Positions 17,945 through 26,396 of a stretch of DNA of 64,000 bases are shown piece by piece. The notes below the pieces were generated by a model, which worked only from the letters and a program-made list of their open reading frames with translations, was not told the DNA's origin and did no database searches. Source of the DNA: Scytonema tolypothrichoides VB-61278 (GTDB lineage Bacteria; Cyanobacteriota; Cyanobacteriia; Cyanobacteriales; Nostocaceae); contig NZ_JXCA02000023.1 of the NCBI RefSeq assembly GCF_000828085.3, forward strand, positions 319,136 to 383,135. Reading direction: 5' to 3'. A program made the position numbers and the translations under genes. Position 1 is the stretch's first letter; each line of letters starts with the position of its first letter.

Positions 17945-18247
17945 AGACCCATTTGAAATTTGGGATTTTGGAGTGTCAAAATAACACTAGCAAATTGTGA
18001 AAGTTTTTTATACTTAGAGGTAATTTCTAAAGTAAATCTTAAGAAGCGATCTCTACTTTATTCAAAGGAGAAGCGCTATCCAATGAGCAAACTTTTATAC
18101 CTATAACTTCTTGAGTCCTGTTTTGAAGATAAATCGCAGTGCCTTGCAGATAAGAAAGTCTTATGAAATTTTACCCACCCACAACTTGTTTTTTTATTTG
18201 TTACTGTTAATAATAATTAAAATTTTTAGTCTTGTTAAAACACTACT
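17945..18247. other. Divergent intergenic region
   Basis: AT-rich spacer between the divergent CHAT-CHASE2 and adenosine-deaminase-like genes. It must hold both promoters. I see no open frame or convincing operator. Confidence 0.5.
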
Positions 18248-19285
18248 ATGACTTTATACGCAGAATTACATAGGCATCTGGGCGGTTCGGTTGTACCTCG
18301 TATTTTATGGCGGTACTTTGAGCGCCATTCGCCCGAGTTGATTTCTCGCTTTGCTGATTATTCAGCATTTGAAGATTTCTACACGCGTCCACGCAACACT
18401 CTAGATGAGTATTTGCAGTTGCATACCTTGGTGGAAAGCGTGCAAACTGTGGAGACTTTGCCTTATTTTATCTACCGCTTGCTTAGGGGTGCTTATATTT
18501 TTGAAAATTTGGCTTATTTGGAGTTGCGCTATACCCCTTATCTACGAACACCAGACCATCTGAGTCAATCACAGAGAATTGACATGATGGCCGAAGTTGT
18601 GGAAGTTGTGGGTAAAGCAAGCAAACTCCCAGAATATCCGATTGTTACCAGCCAAATTCTTTGTATGCACTCGCGCCTACCCTTTGAGGTGAATAAGGCA
18701 ATTATTAATTTAGCAGCGCAAAGCAGACAGTATGTTTGCGCAATAGATGTAGCTGGGGGAGATAGTTACTCAAGAGAACGCATAGAAGAATGGATAAGGT
18801 TGTATGATTATGCGCGATCGCTTGGACTCAACACCACAGGACACCTTTATGAAACGACTGCTGGATGTGATCCCCAACTTTTACCATATCTGATGCGGAT
18901 TGGTCACGGTATCCAAATTCCCCTACTGTATCCCCAATTGCTCAAAGATTTGGCTTTGCGAAATCAGTGTTTAGAGGTTTGCCCCACAACGTACCTCAAA
19001 ACCGGTACTTTGCAGGATATACGTCAACTCAAGTTAGTATTTGAGCGTTGCTTTGATGCAGGGGTAGATATTGCTATTTGTACTGATAATGCTGGATTGC
19101 ACAATGTGCGTCTACCTTTTGAGTACGAGAATCTCTTAACTTACGACATTATTAACTTTGAACAGCTACAAGCTTGTCAGGATGCAGCATTCCGTCATGC
19201 TTTTGCTTGGCCCTATAGACAACGCCCAGTTTCCCTGTTGAATGGGTTGCTAAACCCGCAACCCACTAAAGCCCTTATCAGTTAA
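18248..19285 (+). CDS. Adenosine deaminase-family amidohydrolase
   Basis: A 345-residue metal-dependent hydrolase of the adenosine/AMP deaminase superfamily. Metal and catalytic signatures are visible in order: His-x-His at residues 8 and 10 (ELHRHLGGS), the His-x-x-Glu pair in TGHLYET, RIGHGIQ, and the Asp in CTDNAGLH. In canonical adenosine deaminases the last motif is TDDP and the third is HAGE, so the active site is mostly retained but the TDD is TDN. Deamination of adenosine or a related purine is likely but the exact substrate is uncertain. It stands alone, followed by a TTATCAGT-type repeat. Confidence 0.8.
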   Translation: MTLYAELHRHLGGSVVPRILWRYFERHSPELISRFADYSAFEDFYTRPRNTLDEYLQLHTLVESVQTVETLPYFIYRLLRGAYIFENLAYLELRYTPYLRTPDHLSQSQRIDMMAEVVEVVGKASKLPEYPIVTSQILCMHSRLPFEVNKAIINLAAQSRQYVCAIDVAGGDSYSRERIEEWIRLYDYARSLGLNTTGHLYETTAGCDPQLLPYLMRIGHGIQIPLLYPQLLKDLALRNQCLEVCPTTYLKTGTLQDIRQLKLVFERCFDAGVDIAICTDNAGLHNVRLPFEYENLLTYDIINFEQLQACQDAAFRHAFAWPYRQRPVSLLNGLLNPQPTKALIS

Positions 19286-19337
19286 CAGTTATCAGTTATC
19301 AGTTAACAATTAACAGTTAGCTGATAACTGATAAACT
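19278..19337. repeat. TTATCAGT / TTAACAGT short tandem repeats
   Basis: Imperfect tandem units (AGTTATCAGTTATCAGTTAACA) then the reverse complement (TAGCTGATAACTGATAA), so the array can fold back. The same family occurs at 22178-22210, 26285-26325, 41857-41912 and 50335-50366. Confidence 0.8.
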
Positions 19338-19421
19338 TTTTCTGTGGAATCACCTGCTGCCTTCCAAGCAGAAAAAACACCAGAAGCCTACAACATTGTT
19401 GCAAGCAGTGAATTTGTCCTC

Positions 19422-19874
19422 TTAGTATCCTGCTAACAATGCATCACGGAGAAAAACGTATTGTAGTTCAAAGTCAATCGGCTCAAGCCTAGACAACAAC
19501 TCTTTTGCTTGAGCAGAAAGTTGATAGTCAGATGGTACTGGAACAATGGTAGAATTTTCCATGCCTTGAGCCAACCGATACCAAAAAGCTAGCTTAGTAT
19601 TGTTGCTTAACGAGTCATATTCCCGCCTGATATCTGTGCTAGAAGGTGTCAACAAATCTCGCATGATTTGAAGTTGCTCTTCATGGGACTTTCCTTTAAC
19701 CTTATTAAAAAGTTCATCAGAAGTATCGGGTGCTGTTCCTTCAGGGTCTCCGGGTCTGGTCGAACCACCCATTTTAATATAGAGATACCACAGGAGGGCA
19801 AGTTGGTTATCTATGGACAGGTTTCTGAAAAGTTCAGCATATTCTGCTGGTGCTGATTGAGTATATTGTGTCAT
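19422..19874 (-). CDS. Helical carotenoid protein (OCP N-terminal domain homologue)
   Basis: A 150-residue all-helical protein matching the N-terminal carotenoid-binding domain of the orange carotenoid protein, with no C-terminal NTF2 domain. Family features are visible: DNQLALLWYLYIKMG (Trp29/Tyr30), QLQIMRDLL, and KLAFWYRLAQGMEN with Trp98 at the place of the carotenoid-contacting Trp of OCP, then PVPSDYQLS. The N-terminal arm is shorter than in OCP. Stand-alone proteins of this family bind a keto-carotenoid and quench singlet oxygen or excitation energy; which subgroup this one belongs to I cannot decide by eye. An AAAGG ribosome site lies upstream. No C-terminal-domain homologue or ketolase gene is adjacent. 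Confidence 0.88.
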   Translation of the reverse strand: MTQYTQSAPAEYAELFRNLSIDNQLALLWYLYIKMGGSTRPGDPEGTAPDTSDELFNKVKGKSHEEQLQIMRDLLTPSSTDIRREYDSLSNNTKLAFWYRLAQGMENSTIVPVPSDYQLSAQAKELLSRLEPIDFELQYVFLRDALLAGY

Positions 19875-20199
19875 AATTACCTTTCAAGTTCTACAAAAAT
19901 GGGTCTTTAAGGTAGTGAAAACTAAAATAGAAACTCCTTAAAGACTCTTACTTAAATTAACGATTGGTTGATGTGTATACGTCTTACTGAGGATATAGAT
20001 GTAAAAGTTTATGAATTTGTATAATTCCAAACCTGAGTAGAGTGAAGAAAAAGGATTAATGACCTTTAGAGGTAATTTATAAAGTCAGTAGATAGAAAAG
20101 TTTTGTTTGAAGAGCGATGTGTTTGAGTGAACATTCACTTCCAATAGTGTCAACGCTTACTGGAGTTTCGTGGGGTGGGCACTTCCAAAGTTGCCTTGA

Positions 20200-20319
20200 C
20201 AGACATCTTGCACCATTCTCAACAAGACCTAAAAAACCGGGTTTTGTGAACAGTAAATTAAGGTTTGCAAGTGTCATCTTTCTCAAGAAACCCGGTTTTT
20301 GACCCTGGTGCAAGATCTG
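20200..20319. repeat. MITE-like inverted repeat with CCGGGTTT arms
   Basis: A 120-bp element with imperfect inverted arms. The left arm reads CAGACATCTTGCACCA then AAAAAACCGGGTTTT. The right arm is the complement: AAACCCGGTTTTTG then GGTGCAAGATCTG. The centre is about 40 bp. It lies between hcp and mutL in a spacer of about 600 bp that otherwise shows no gene; a CCCTGTTAAGAGTTCCCTG repeat sits at 20377-20397. Confidence 0.65.
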
Positions 20320-20472
20320 AGCGCCCAACAGGCGCGATTACACGCCCCCAACGAATGAAAGAAACACCATTTCCCTGTTAAGAGTTCCCTGTTCCCTGTG
20401 TTTCTTAGGAGTTGACAGACTACTAAGGCAACATCTCTACAATCTTGTCATCCATCCTCTACACTGTAATTT

Positions 20473-22179
20473 ATGGCGTCAACTATTTATGCTTTACCAG
20501 CAGAAGTCGTACATCTGATTACAGCCGGAGAGGTTATCGACTCCTTAGCCTCTGTGGTGAGAGAATTGGTAGAAAATTCCCTTGATGCAGGTGCAACACG
20601 AATTGTTATTTCCTTATGGCCACAGCAATGGCGCGTACGTGTGGCAGATAATGGTTATGGAATGACTTTAGATGACTTGCACAAAGCAGCAACTGCCCAT
20701 AGTACCAGTAAAATTTGCAGTTGTGCAGATTTGTGGAAAATTACAAGTTTGGGGTTTCGTGGAGAGGCGTTGCATAGTTTGACGACGCTGGCAGATTTAG
20801 AAATATTAAGTCGTCCACAACGAGGAGATTGTGGTTGGCGATTTGTCTATGGGTATGCTGGAGAAGCCTTGTATGTCGAAGCTTGTGCGATCGCCCCCGG
20901 TACCATTGTCACAGTCTCAAATTTATTTGGAAATTGTTCAGGTCGTCGTGAGGGATTACCGACACTAGCACAGCAAATGAAAGCAGTGCAAGCAACAATT
21001 CACCAAATCGCCTTATGTCATCCGAATATCACTTGGCAAGTCTGGCAAAATGACCGAGAGTGGTTTAGTCTATATCCTGCCACTTCAATAGGACAACTGC
21101 TACCCCAGATTCTACATCAAGTTAAAGAAGCTGATTTACAAGAGTTAAACCTGGAAATACCCAATCCTGAGAATTCAGAATTCGGAATTCAGAAGTCAGG
21201 ACTCCATTTAGTGATAGGATTACCAGATAGATGTCATCGTCATCGTCCAGACTGGGTACGAGTTGCTGTGAATGGAAGGATGGTGAAGTCATCGGAATTA
21301 GAACAGACTATCTTGTCAGGATTTTATCGGACATTACCGCGCGATCGCTATCCAATCACTTTTCTGCATCTATTGATTTCTCCGGAACATATCAACTGGA
21401 ACCGTAACCCAGCAAAAACAGAAATTTATCTTAACCAACTTAGTTACTGGCAAGAACAAATTAGTACGGCGATCGCGCAAGCACTCCGCATCAATTCTAC
21501 ATCTGTTAAAGACGCTGTTCACACAACGCGAGTTGGTAAATTACTCAAAGCTGCAGAAGAAAAAGGCGGATATAATGTCAATCGTTCGCTTACTTGTGAA
21601 GAAGACAAAACGCATGAAGAGATGTTGCATGCAACATCTCTACAACTAAAAGCCGTTGCTCAAGTTAATAACACTTATATCGTGGCAGAACATCCTGGTG
21701 GAGTGTGGTTAGTAGAACAGCACATTGCCCATGAACGAGTTTTATACGAGCAATTGTGCGACAATTGGAAAATTATTCCAATTGAACCTCCAGTCATTCT
21801 CTATCAATTATCTCCGGCGCAAGTCTCGCAACTACAACGAATTGATTTGGATATAGAACCCTTTGGTGAGCAACTTTGGGCAGTTCGTACGGTTCCCACA
21901 CTTTTACAACAACGAGACGACTGTGCAGACGCCATTTTAGAACTGAGTTGGGGAGGTGATTTACAAGCAGCACAAGTTGCTGTCGCCTGTCGTAGTGCTA
22001 TTCGCAACGGTACAACTCTCAGTTTACAAGAAATGCAAACACTTTTGGATGAATGGCAGCGCACACGCAACCCTCGTACTTGTCCCCACGGACGTCCAAT
22101 CTATTTATCTTTGGAAGAATCAGCTTTGGCGCGTTTTTTCAAACGTCATTGGGTGATTGGGAAAAGTCACGGGATTTAA
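20473..22179 (+). CDS. mutL: DNA mismatch repair protein MutL
   Basis: A 568-residue MutL. The N-terminal GHKL ATPase is clear: ELVENSLDAGA, VADNGYGM, and TSLGFRGEALHSL. The C-terminal dimerisation/endonuclease region has EQHIAHERVLYE at residue 415, ACRSAIRNG, CPHGRPIYL and the terminal FFKRHW. The endonuclease motif DQHA-x2-E-x4-E is present as EQHI-x2-E-x4-E (first Asp to Glu), so nicking activity is plausible but not certain. Two stretches look like dispersed repeats captured in frame: GAATTCAG-rich text at 21172-21215 (residues ~233-247) and a perfect 24-bp palindrome at 21618-21641 in the interdomain linker. It acts with MutS (not in the window) in mismatch repair. Confidence 0.95.
   Translation: MASTIYALPAEVVHLITAGEVIDSLASVVRELVENSLDAGATRIVISLWPQQWRVRVADNGYGMTLDDLHKAATAHSTSKICSCADLWKITSLGFRGEALHSLTTLADLEILSRPQRGDCGWRFVYGYAGEALYVEACAIAPGTIVTVSNLFGNCSGRREGLPTLAQQMKAVQATIHQIALCHPNITWQVWQNDREWFSLYPATSIGQLLPQILHQVKEADLQELNLEIPNPENSEFGIQKSGLHLVIGLPDRCHRHRPDWVRVAVNGRMVKSSELEQTILSGFYRTLPRDRYPITFLHLLISPEHINWNRNPAKTEIYLNQLSYWQEQISTAIAQALRINSTSVKDAVHTTRVGKLLKAAEEKGGYNVNRSLTCEEDKTHEEMLHATSLQLKAVAQVNNTYIVAEHPGGVWLVEQHIAHERVLYEQLCDNWKIIPIEPPVILYQLSPAQVSQLQRIDLDIEPFGEQLWAVRTVPTLLQQRDDCADAILELSWGGDLQAAQVAVACRSAIRNGTTLSLQEMQTLLDEWQRTRNPRTCPHGRPIYLSLEESALARFFKRHWVIGKSHGI
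21618..21641. repeat. Perfect 24-bp palindrome within mutL
   Basis: The half-site AGAGATGTTGCA is followed directly by its exact reverse complement. It is a variant of the AGAGACGTTGCATGCAAC repeat also seen at 46895 and 47045. Here it codes for part of the MutL interdomain linker (EEMLHATSL). Confidence 0.85.
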
Positions 22180-22211
22180 CAGTTATCAGTTAACAGTTAA
22201 CAGTTATCAGC

Positions 22212-22312
22212 AGGAATTACGCAAACAAACCCGGTTTCTACCAAAAATCGTCTGTTTCGCAACCAAAGACGAACGAAGAAACCGGGTTTCTAGCAGATGG
22301 TGCGTAAGTCCT
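22212..22312. repeat. MITE-like inverted repeat, second CCGGGTTT element
   Basis: The left arm has AGGAATTACGCA then AAACCCGGTTTCT. The right arm is its complement, AGAAACCGGGTTT then TGCGTAAGTCCT. It follows a TTAACAGTTATCAG tandem repeat immediately after the mutL stop. The AGGACTTACGCA end recurs at about 57077 and, as AGACTTACGCA, at 34534. Confidence 0.65.
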
Positions 22313-22322
22313 ATATTTATTT

Positions 22323-22436
22323 CAAGCATTACCCCCAAATGCAAAAGCAAATGAGCGTCCATTAGTCTTGGCTATCCAACAAGGTGAGAAAGGACATATA
22401 CTCATTCGTAGTCCAGAAGTTTTTAAAAACAAATAA
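22323..22436 (+). pseudogene. Possible C-terminal remnant of an unidentified gene
   Basis: Directly after the repeat at 22212 an open stretch reads FQALPPNAKANERPLVLAI then QQGEKGHILIRSPEVFKNK and stop. It has protein-like composition but no start. It may be the tail of a gene cut by the repeat; I do not recognise the family. Confidence 0.25.
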
Positions 22437-22532
22437 GTAGGTCAGTCCAAGTAAAAAGTAAAAAGAATATCCTTTCCTCATAGATCAATGATGCTGTTGG
22501 CGAATAAATTCGGGGTCACACGCCCTAAGCTT

Positions 22533-22642
22533 CTCGTTCCCTGGTTTAGCCAGGGAATGCCCTACTAGGAGGCTCCGCCTCCCGTACTTAGGTTGAGGCA
22601 GAGCCTCGTCGCTGGCATTTCCAGCCTGAGACTGAAAACGAG
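22533..22642. repeat. Multi-hairpin repeat element (four stem-loops in a closing stem)
   Basis: A closing stem CTCGTT/AACGAG encloses four perfect hairpins: CCCTGG-TTTAG-CCAGGG, GGAGGC-TCC-GCCTCC, GAGGC-AGA-GCCTC and GCTGG-CATTT-CCAGC. It lies between mutL and modA, about 100 bp downstream of the modA stop. It could act as a transcript end for modA but has no obvious U-tract. Confidence 0.7.
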
Positions 22643-22745
22643 TTTATCAGGGGTATCACCCCAGACGAGTTGAAAAATTCTGACTTATGACTCAAAAAGT
22701 GCTGAATTCTTACGTTTTTAAAACCAAATAACTAAACTCCAGGGT

Positions 22746-23567
22746 TTAACGGCTCATTGCTGGTACTTTTGATGCTTGCACAATAAACCCATATTTCTTC
22801 AGTACAGTCTGAGCTGGCTCGCTGGTTAAAAACTGAACGAATTCCTTAGCAGCATCAACATTCTTACTGCTTTTTAGCACTGCCATTGGATAAACAATCG
22901 GGGAGTGAGACTTGTCATCAGCGACAACTACCACTTTTACCTTGTTAGAGATTTTCGCATCAGTTGCATAAACAAGACCAGCATCAGCGTTACCACTTTC
23001 CACAGATGCTAGAACTTGACGGACGTTGTTGGCGTAAACAAGTTTGGGTTTGACTTGCTGCAAAAGGTTTAATTTCTCCAGAACTTGCTCACCGTATTGC
23101 CCTGCAGGAACGCTTCTGGGTTCGCCGATCGCAATTTTCTTGACTTTGGCGTCTGTCAAGGCGTTAAAGCTGGTGACACCTGTAGAGTTACTAGGCACAA
23201 CCAAAACCAGACTATTGTTTGCCAAGTTAGTACGGGTTCCTTGAACTAATAACCCCTTTTGCTCTAAAGCATCGATTTGCTTTTTCCCAGCTGAGATAAA
23301 GATATCTGCTGGTGCACCTTGTTCTATTTGTTGCTGTAAAGCACCAGAAGCACCAAAGTTGTAACTCAGGTTGACATTTGGTTTACTTTGTTGGTACGAA
23401 GTTTTGATTTCTTCCATCGCATCTTTAAGACTGGCGGCTGCAGATACGAGGAGGTCAACCTTGGATTGTGCTACCACAGCAGATGGATCAAACAATCGCA
23501 AACTAAGTGCCAGAAGCAAGCTAGCAATGACTATGCTGATAAAGGGAAAAAATTGTCTTCTTTTCAT
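22746..23567 (-). CDS. modA: Molybdate ABC transporter substrate-binding protein ModA
   Basis: About 273 residues from the ATG at 23567 (MKRRQFFPFISIVIASLLLAL); a longer frame to 23744 has no protein-like N-terminus. A signal peptide ends near VVAQ. Mature family motifs are LLVSAAASLKDAMEEI, NFGASGALQQQIEQGAPADIFISA, and NSLVLVVP, then GEPRSVPAGQYGE and YANNVRQVLASVESGNADAGLVYATDA. It binds molybdate (or tungstate) in the periplasm for a ModBC permease. No modB or modC lies beside it in the window, so it is an orphan here. Confidence 0.93.
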   Translation of the reverse strand: MKRRQFFPFISIVIASLLLALSLRLFDPSAVVAQSKVDLLVSAAASLKDAMEEIKTSYQQSKPNVNLSYNFGASGALQQQIEQGAPADIFISAGKKQIDALEQKGLLVQGTRTNLANNSLVLVVPSNSTGVTSFNALTDAKVKKIAIGEPRSVPAGQYGEQVLEKLNLLQQVKPKLVYANNVRQVLASVESGNADAGLVYATDAKISNKVKVVVVADDKSHSPIVYPMAVLKSSKNVDAAKEFVQFLTSEPAQTVLKKYGFIVQASKVPAMSR

Positions 23568-23775
23568 AACAGGGCTGGACTTACAGAAATCTTCTTTTAA
23601 TGAAATTGTGGTTGGTAGAATCGTACCAAGATAATTCCAAAAATACCAAGAAGATTGGTAAAATAAAGCCAGGAAAAGAACTAGGAAATTTGAGCAACGG
23701 CGATGCTCCCAATGGATGTAACCCAAAGGGAGCATGATGTGCAAGGTAAAGTTATGATTCCTGCTTTATCTGACG

Positions 23776-23820
23776 CTAACCCTCTCCTTAATAAGGAGAG
23801 GGTGCCGGAGGCGGGTGAGG
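23776..23820. repeat. CTCTCCTTA/TAAGGAGAG repeat
   Basis: A palindrome CCCTCTCCTTA-A-TAAGGAGAGGG followed by TGCCGGAGGCGGGTGAGGT, between modA and msrB. Same family as the copies in tpsB. It may fold as a transcript end for msrB, whose stop is 5 bp away. Confidence 0.7.
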
Positions 23821-23824
23821 TATA

Positions 23825-24235
23825 TTACTCTTGTGGGATAAACTTTAGAGCAACACCGTTAATGCAATAGCGTTTACCAGTGGGTGCCGGACCATCGTCA
23901 AACACATGACCCAAATGCCCACCACAGTTATTGCAATGCACTTCAACTCTGGTCATAAACAACGACTTATCTTGTGATGTGCCAATTGCACCCTCAATTG
24001 GGTTAAAAAAGCTAGGCCAGCCAGTACCGCTGTCAAATTTTGTTCCAGATGTAAACAGTGGCTGACCACACCCAGCACACACATAAGTGCCTTTAGCATA
24101 CTGCTTATTGAGTGGGCTGGTGTGAGGACGTTCTGTAGCATGTTGACGCAATACACAAAACTGTTCCTGTGTCAATTCTTCACGCCATTCTTGCTCAGTT
24201 TTGTTGATTTGCGAGTTGCTGTTTGAAGTTGCCAT
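23825..24235 (-). CDS. msrB: Peptide-methionine (R)-S-oxide reductase MsrB
   Basis: A 136-residue MsrB that reduces the R-sulfoxide of methionine in oxidised proteins. Visible features are the two zinc CxxC motifs (CAGCGQPLF and CNNCGGHLGHVF), GTKFDSGTGWPSF, and the catalytic Cys in RYCINGVAL. Length is normal for a single-domain MsrB. It is probably cytoplasmic (no signal). It is a single gene on the - strand with modA as the next - strand gene downstream. Confidence 0.95.
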   Translation of the reverse strand: MATSNSNSQINKTEQEWREELTQEQFCVLRQHATERPHTSPLNKQYAKGTYVCAGCGQPLFTSGTKFDSGTGWPSFFNPIEGAIGTSQDKSLFMTRVEVHCNNCGGHLGHVFDDGPAPTGKRYCINGVALKFIPQE

Positions 24236-24351
24236 AATTACTAAAATTTGTGTTGTATGGTGTGATGAATGTGTTCCAGTGTTGGTGTTGTTGAGTTGCC
24301 AAAGAACTCTGTCATCGAGTTATGAAATGATGACATACCGTATTTACTAGA

Positions 24352-24621
24352 ATGAGTTCTCTTCTTAAACTAGCGCTGATAAATGACTTAAAATTAGCTG
24401 AGAATGCGGCTATATGTTCTGGAAATGTTGTATCTGAGCCATTTCGTCAGTGCCTGATGCACGGATTTCACTTAACTCTCACCAGCTTGACTAGTAAACA
24501 ACTTATCTACTTGGTAAAGTTTTCACAATATTTAGTTTTACATAAAACCAAAAGAAAATTTATTGCAGATATTACGACAAAAGATTCGGTATACACTAAT
24601 GAGGAAGCTAATCAACAATAG
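24352..24621 (+). CDS. Hypothetical small ORF
   Basis: An 89-codon frame (MSSLLKLALINDLKLAEN) in the gap between the divergent msrB and the convergent methyltransferase gene. No ribosome site or recognised family, and composition is unremarkable. It could be chance. Confidence 0.25.
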   Translation: MSSLLKLALINDLKLAENAAICSGNVVSEPFRQCLMHGFHLTLTSLTSKQLIYLVKFSQYLVLHKTKRKFIADITTKDSVYTNEEANQQ

Positions 24622-24710
24622 AACTGACGAGCCTAGACAGGCTAGCATAAATATGCTATTACAATCCTATTTGATTTGTGAGAATTGAAAGCCACAGAAC
24701 CCCCACTTGT

Positions 24711-25679
24711 TTAAGAAATCGGGGTTCTTATTGCTCTATTCGTCCAAACTGCCGACAAAGCCTCCACATCTATCTCCTTTATCTCACCCTCTTCAGTATT
24801 TTGAAACAAAACTGTAAACGCACCTGCACCCAACCTATCTTGAGGAAACATCCGATAAGAAGGCACAGAAGTTAAATGCGACTGATAACCTTGTAAATGA
24901 CTAATTTCAACTGCCTGAAACTGAGGGAATCTTTTTAAAAACCATTCGCAAACCTCCTCATTCTCCTCTGGAGAATAAGTACAAGTCATGTAAGCGAGAT
25001 ATCCTTGCGGTGCAACTATTTGAGCAGAATTTGCTAGAATCCTCTTTTGCCGATTGGCGCTTTTATTAATGGCAGTTGGATGAAAACATCCAGGTGCTTT
25101 TTCACCTTTAGCAAGTAAAGATTGTCCGGTACAAGGCGCGTCCACTATAACTAAATGACTAGATAAAGGTATTGTTTCAGCGAAAGAAGCAGAATCTTTA
25201 CTAACGACGATAGAAGAGTTAATCTGACAACGTTTTAAGTTAGAAATTAACATTCCCAAGCGTTTACCAATGACTTCGTTGCTGATTAACAATTTAGGTT
25301 GTAAACTTTTCCAAGCAAAGATACTTTTACCTCCTGGTGCAGCACACATGTCAAAAATTAATTTAACAGGACTAGGAATTGTTAACAAAATAGAAGCTGC
25401 AAACACAGAAGAAAAATCTAGACAATAAAAATATCCTTGTTCATGTAGAGGATGTTGACCTGGTCTTTCTCCAAATGATAAACGATCTATAAATTGTGGT
25501 TGCCAAGTTGTTGGTGTTTCTATAGAAAAGGGAGAATCTTTAGGCTTTTCTTGACACCAAAGAATACAGGGATGAAAAGGTTTGGGATGAATTAAAGTTT
25601 CAACAAAAATCTCTTGTTCATCTAAGTTGTTAAATAAACGGCGTGAAAGTTTAAGTAATAAATTAGAAGCCTTTTCCAT
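24711..25679 (-). CDS. RsmB/NOP2-family RNA (cytosine-5) methyltransferase
   Basis: About 322 residues from the ATG at 25679 (MEKASNLLLKLSRRLF); the frame runs a little further upstream without support. The SAM-binding site is FDMCAAPGGKS. Two catalytic cysteines are present in the family motifs: VDAPCTGQ (motif IV) and MTCTYSPEENE (motif VI). It should transfer a methyl group from SAM to C5 of a cytosine in rRNA or tRNA; the exact target cannot be told. It lacks the N-terminal NusB-like domain of classical RsmB. Confidence 0.88.
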   Translation of the reverse strand: MEKASNLLLKLSRRLFNNLDEQEIFVETLIHPKPFHPCILWCQEKPKDSPFSIETPTTWQPQFIDRLSFGERPGQHPLHEQGYFYCLDFSSVFAASILLTIPSPVKLIFDMCAAPGGKSIFAWKSLQPKLLISNEVIGKRLGMLISNLKRCQINSSIVVSKDSASFAETIPLSSHLVIVDAPCTGQSLLAKGEKAPGCFHPTAINKSANRQKRILANSAQIVAPQGYLAYMTCTYSPEENEEVCEWFLKRFPQFQAVEISHLQGYQSHLTSVPSYRMFPQDRLGAGAFTVLFQNTEEGEIKEIDVEALSAVWTNRAIRTPIS

Positions 25680-25888
25680 AAATTTTTCTGAATAAGTATG
25701 TCTATGAATAAGTATGTCAATGTAAATATGTTCAACACTCAAAAACCCGGCTTCTCCAAAAAACCGGGTTTATCCATCGCTATTATTTTAAGTTTAAATC
25801 TGTTTCCTCATTCAGTTAAGTATAAATAATAGGTTTGCAACCGCGCTTAAAGGCAGCTAGCTACCAGATCATAAATCAGCAAACTCTT

Positions 25889-26140
25889 TCAATCTTCATG
25901 CCGATGTTGCCATGCTGCACCAAAAGCTGCCCCAGCCCCAACTATTAAACCAGTACTCATTCCCTCGATAGTTTTAGTCGTTTGATCCTGGGTTAGACAT
26001 TCACTTGTCACTGTGCTAGCTTGCAAACACGAATTGCTTTCTGCCCAACTTGCGGTACCTCCGACAACAACACCAGCCAAACTACAGGAAACGACAAGAA
26101 GCAAAAGACGTTTAGTTTTTATGTCTTTAGGCAGTTGCAT
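25889..26140 (-). CDS. Small exported or membrane protein, unknown
   Basis: 83 residues with a basic start (MQLPKDIKTKRLLLLVV), a hydrophobic signal-like helix, a short region with two cysteines (SNSCLQ, TSECLTQ), and a second Gly/Ala-rich hydrophobic stretch (GMSTGLIVGAGAAFGAAW) ending in HRHED. Probably an envelope protein. No family recognised. Confidence 0.5.
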   Translation of the reverse strand: MQLPKDIKTKRLLLLVVSCSLAGVVVGGTASWAESNSCLQASTVTSECLTQDQTTKTIEGMSTGLIVGAGAAFGAAWQHRHED

Positions 26141-26284
26141 AAAATCTCATGAATGGTAAGTAGTCCATAACTACTTTACACATCTATACTGTTCTTGTCA
26201 CCAGCTCAGATGTTAACTCTTTTTGCACAGATGAGGAGGTCGGGAGATGGGAAAGTGAGAAAGTCAGGGAGTGAGGGAAAGGAG

Positions 26285-26392
26285 TTACCAGTTATCAGTT
26301 ACCAGTTACCAGTCGTCAGTTATCAGTTTTCCCTGTTCCCTCTTCCCTGTTAAGAGTTCCCTGTTCCCTGTTAAGAGTTCCCTATTCCCTGC
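26285..26392. repeat. Tandem repeats downstream of sppA
   Basis: First a run of AGTTATCAGTTACCAGT-type units, then three direct copies of GTTCCCTGTTAAGAGTTCCCT-like text (26328-26392). One copy of the latter also occurs at 20377. Immediately after the sppA stop. Confidence 0.75.
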
Positions 26393-26396
26393 GATA

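Noticed and set aside
19278..19337. CRISPR-like direct repeats (TTATCAGT arrays here and at five other sites)
   Set aside because: Units are 7-8 bp without unique spacers of constant length and no cas genes are near; they are short tandemly repeated sequences.
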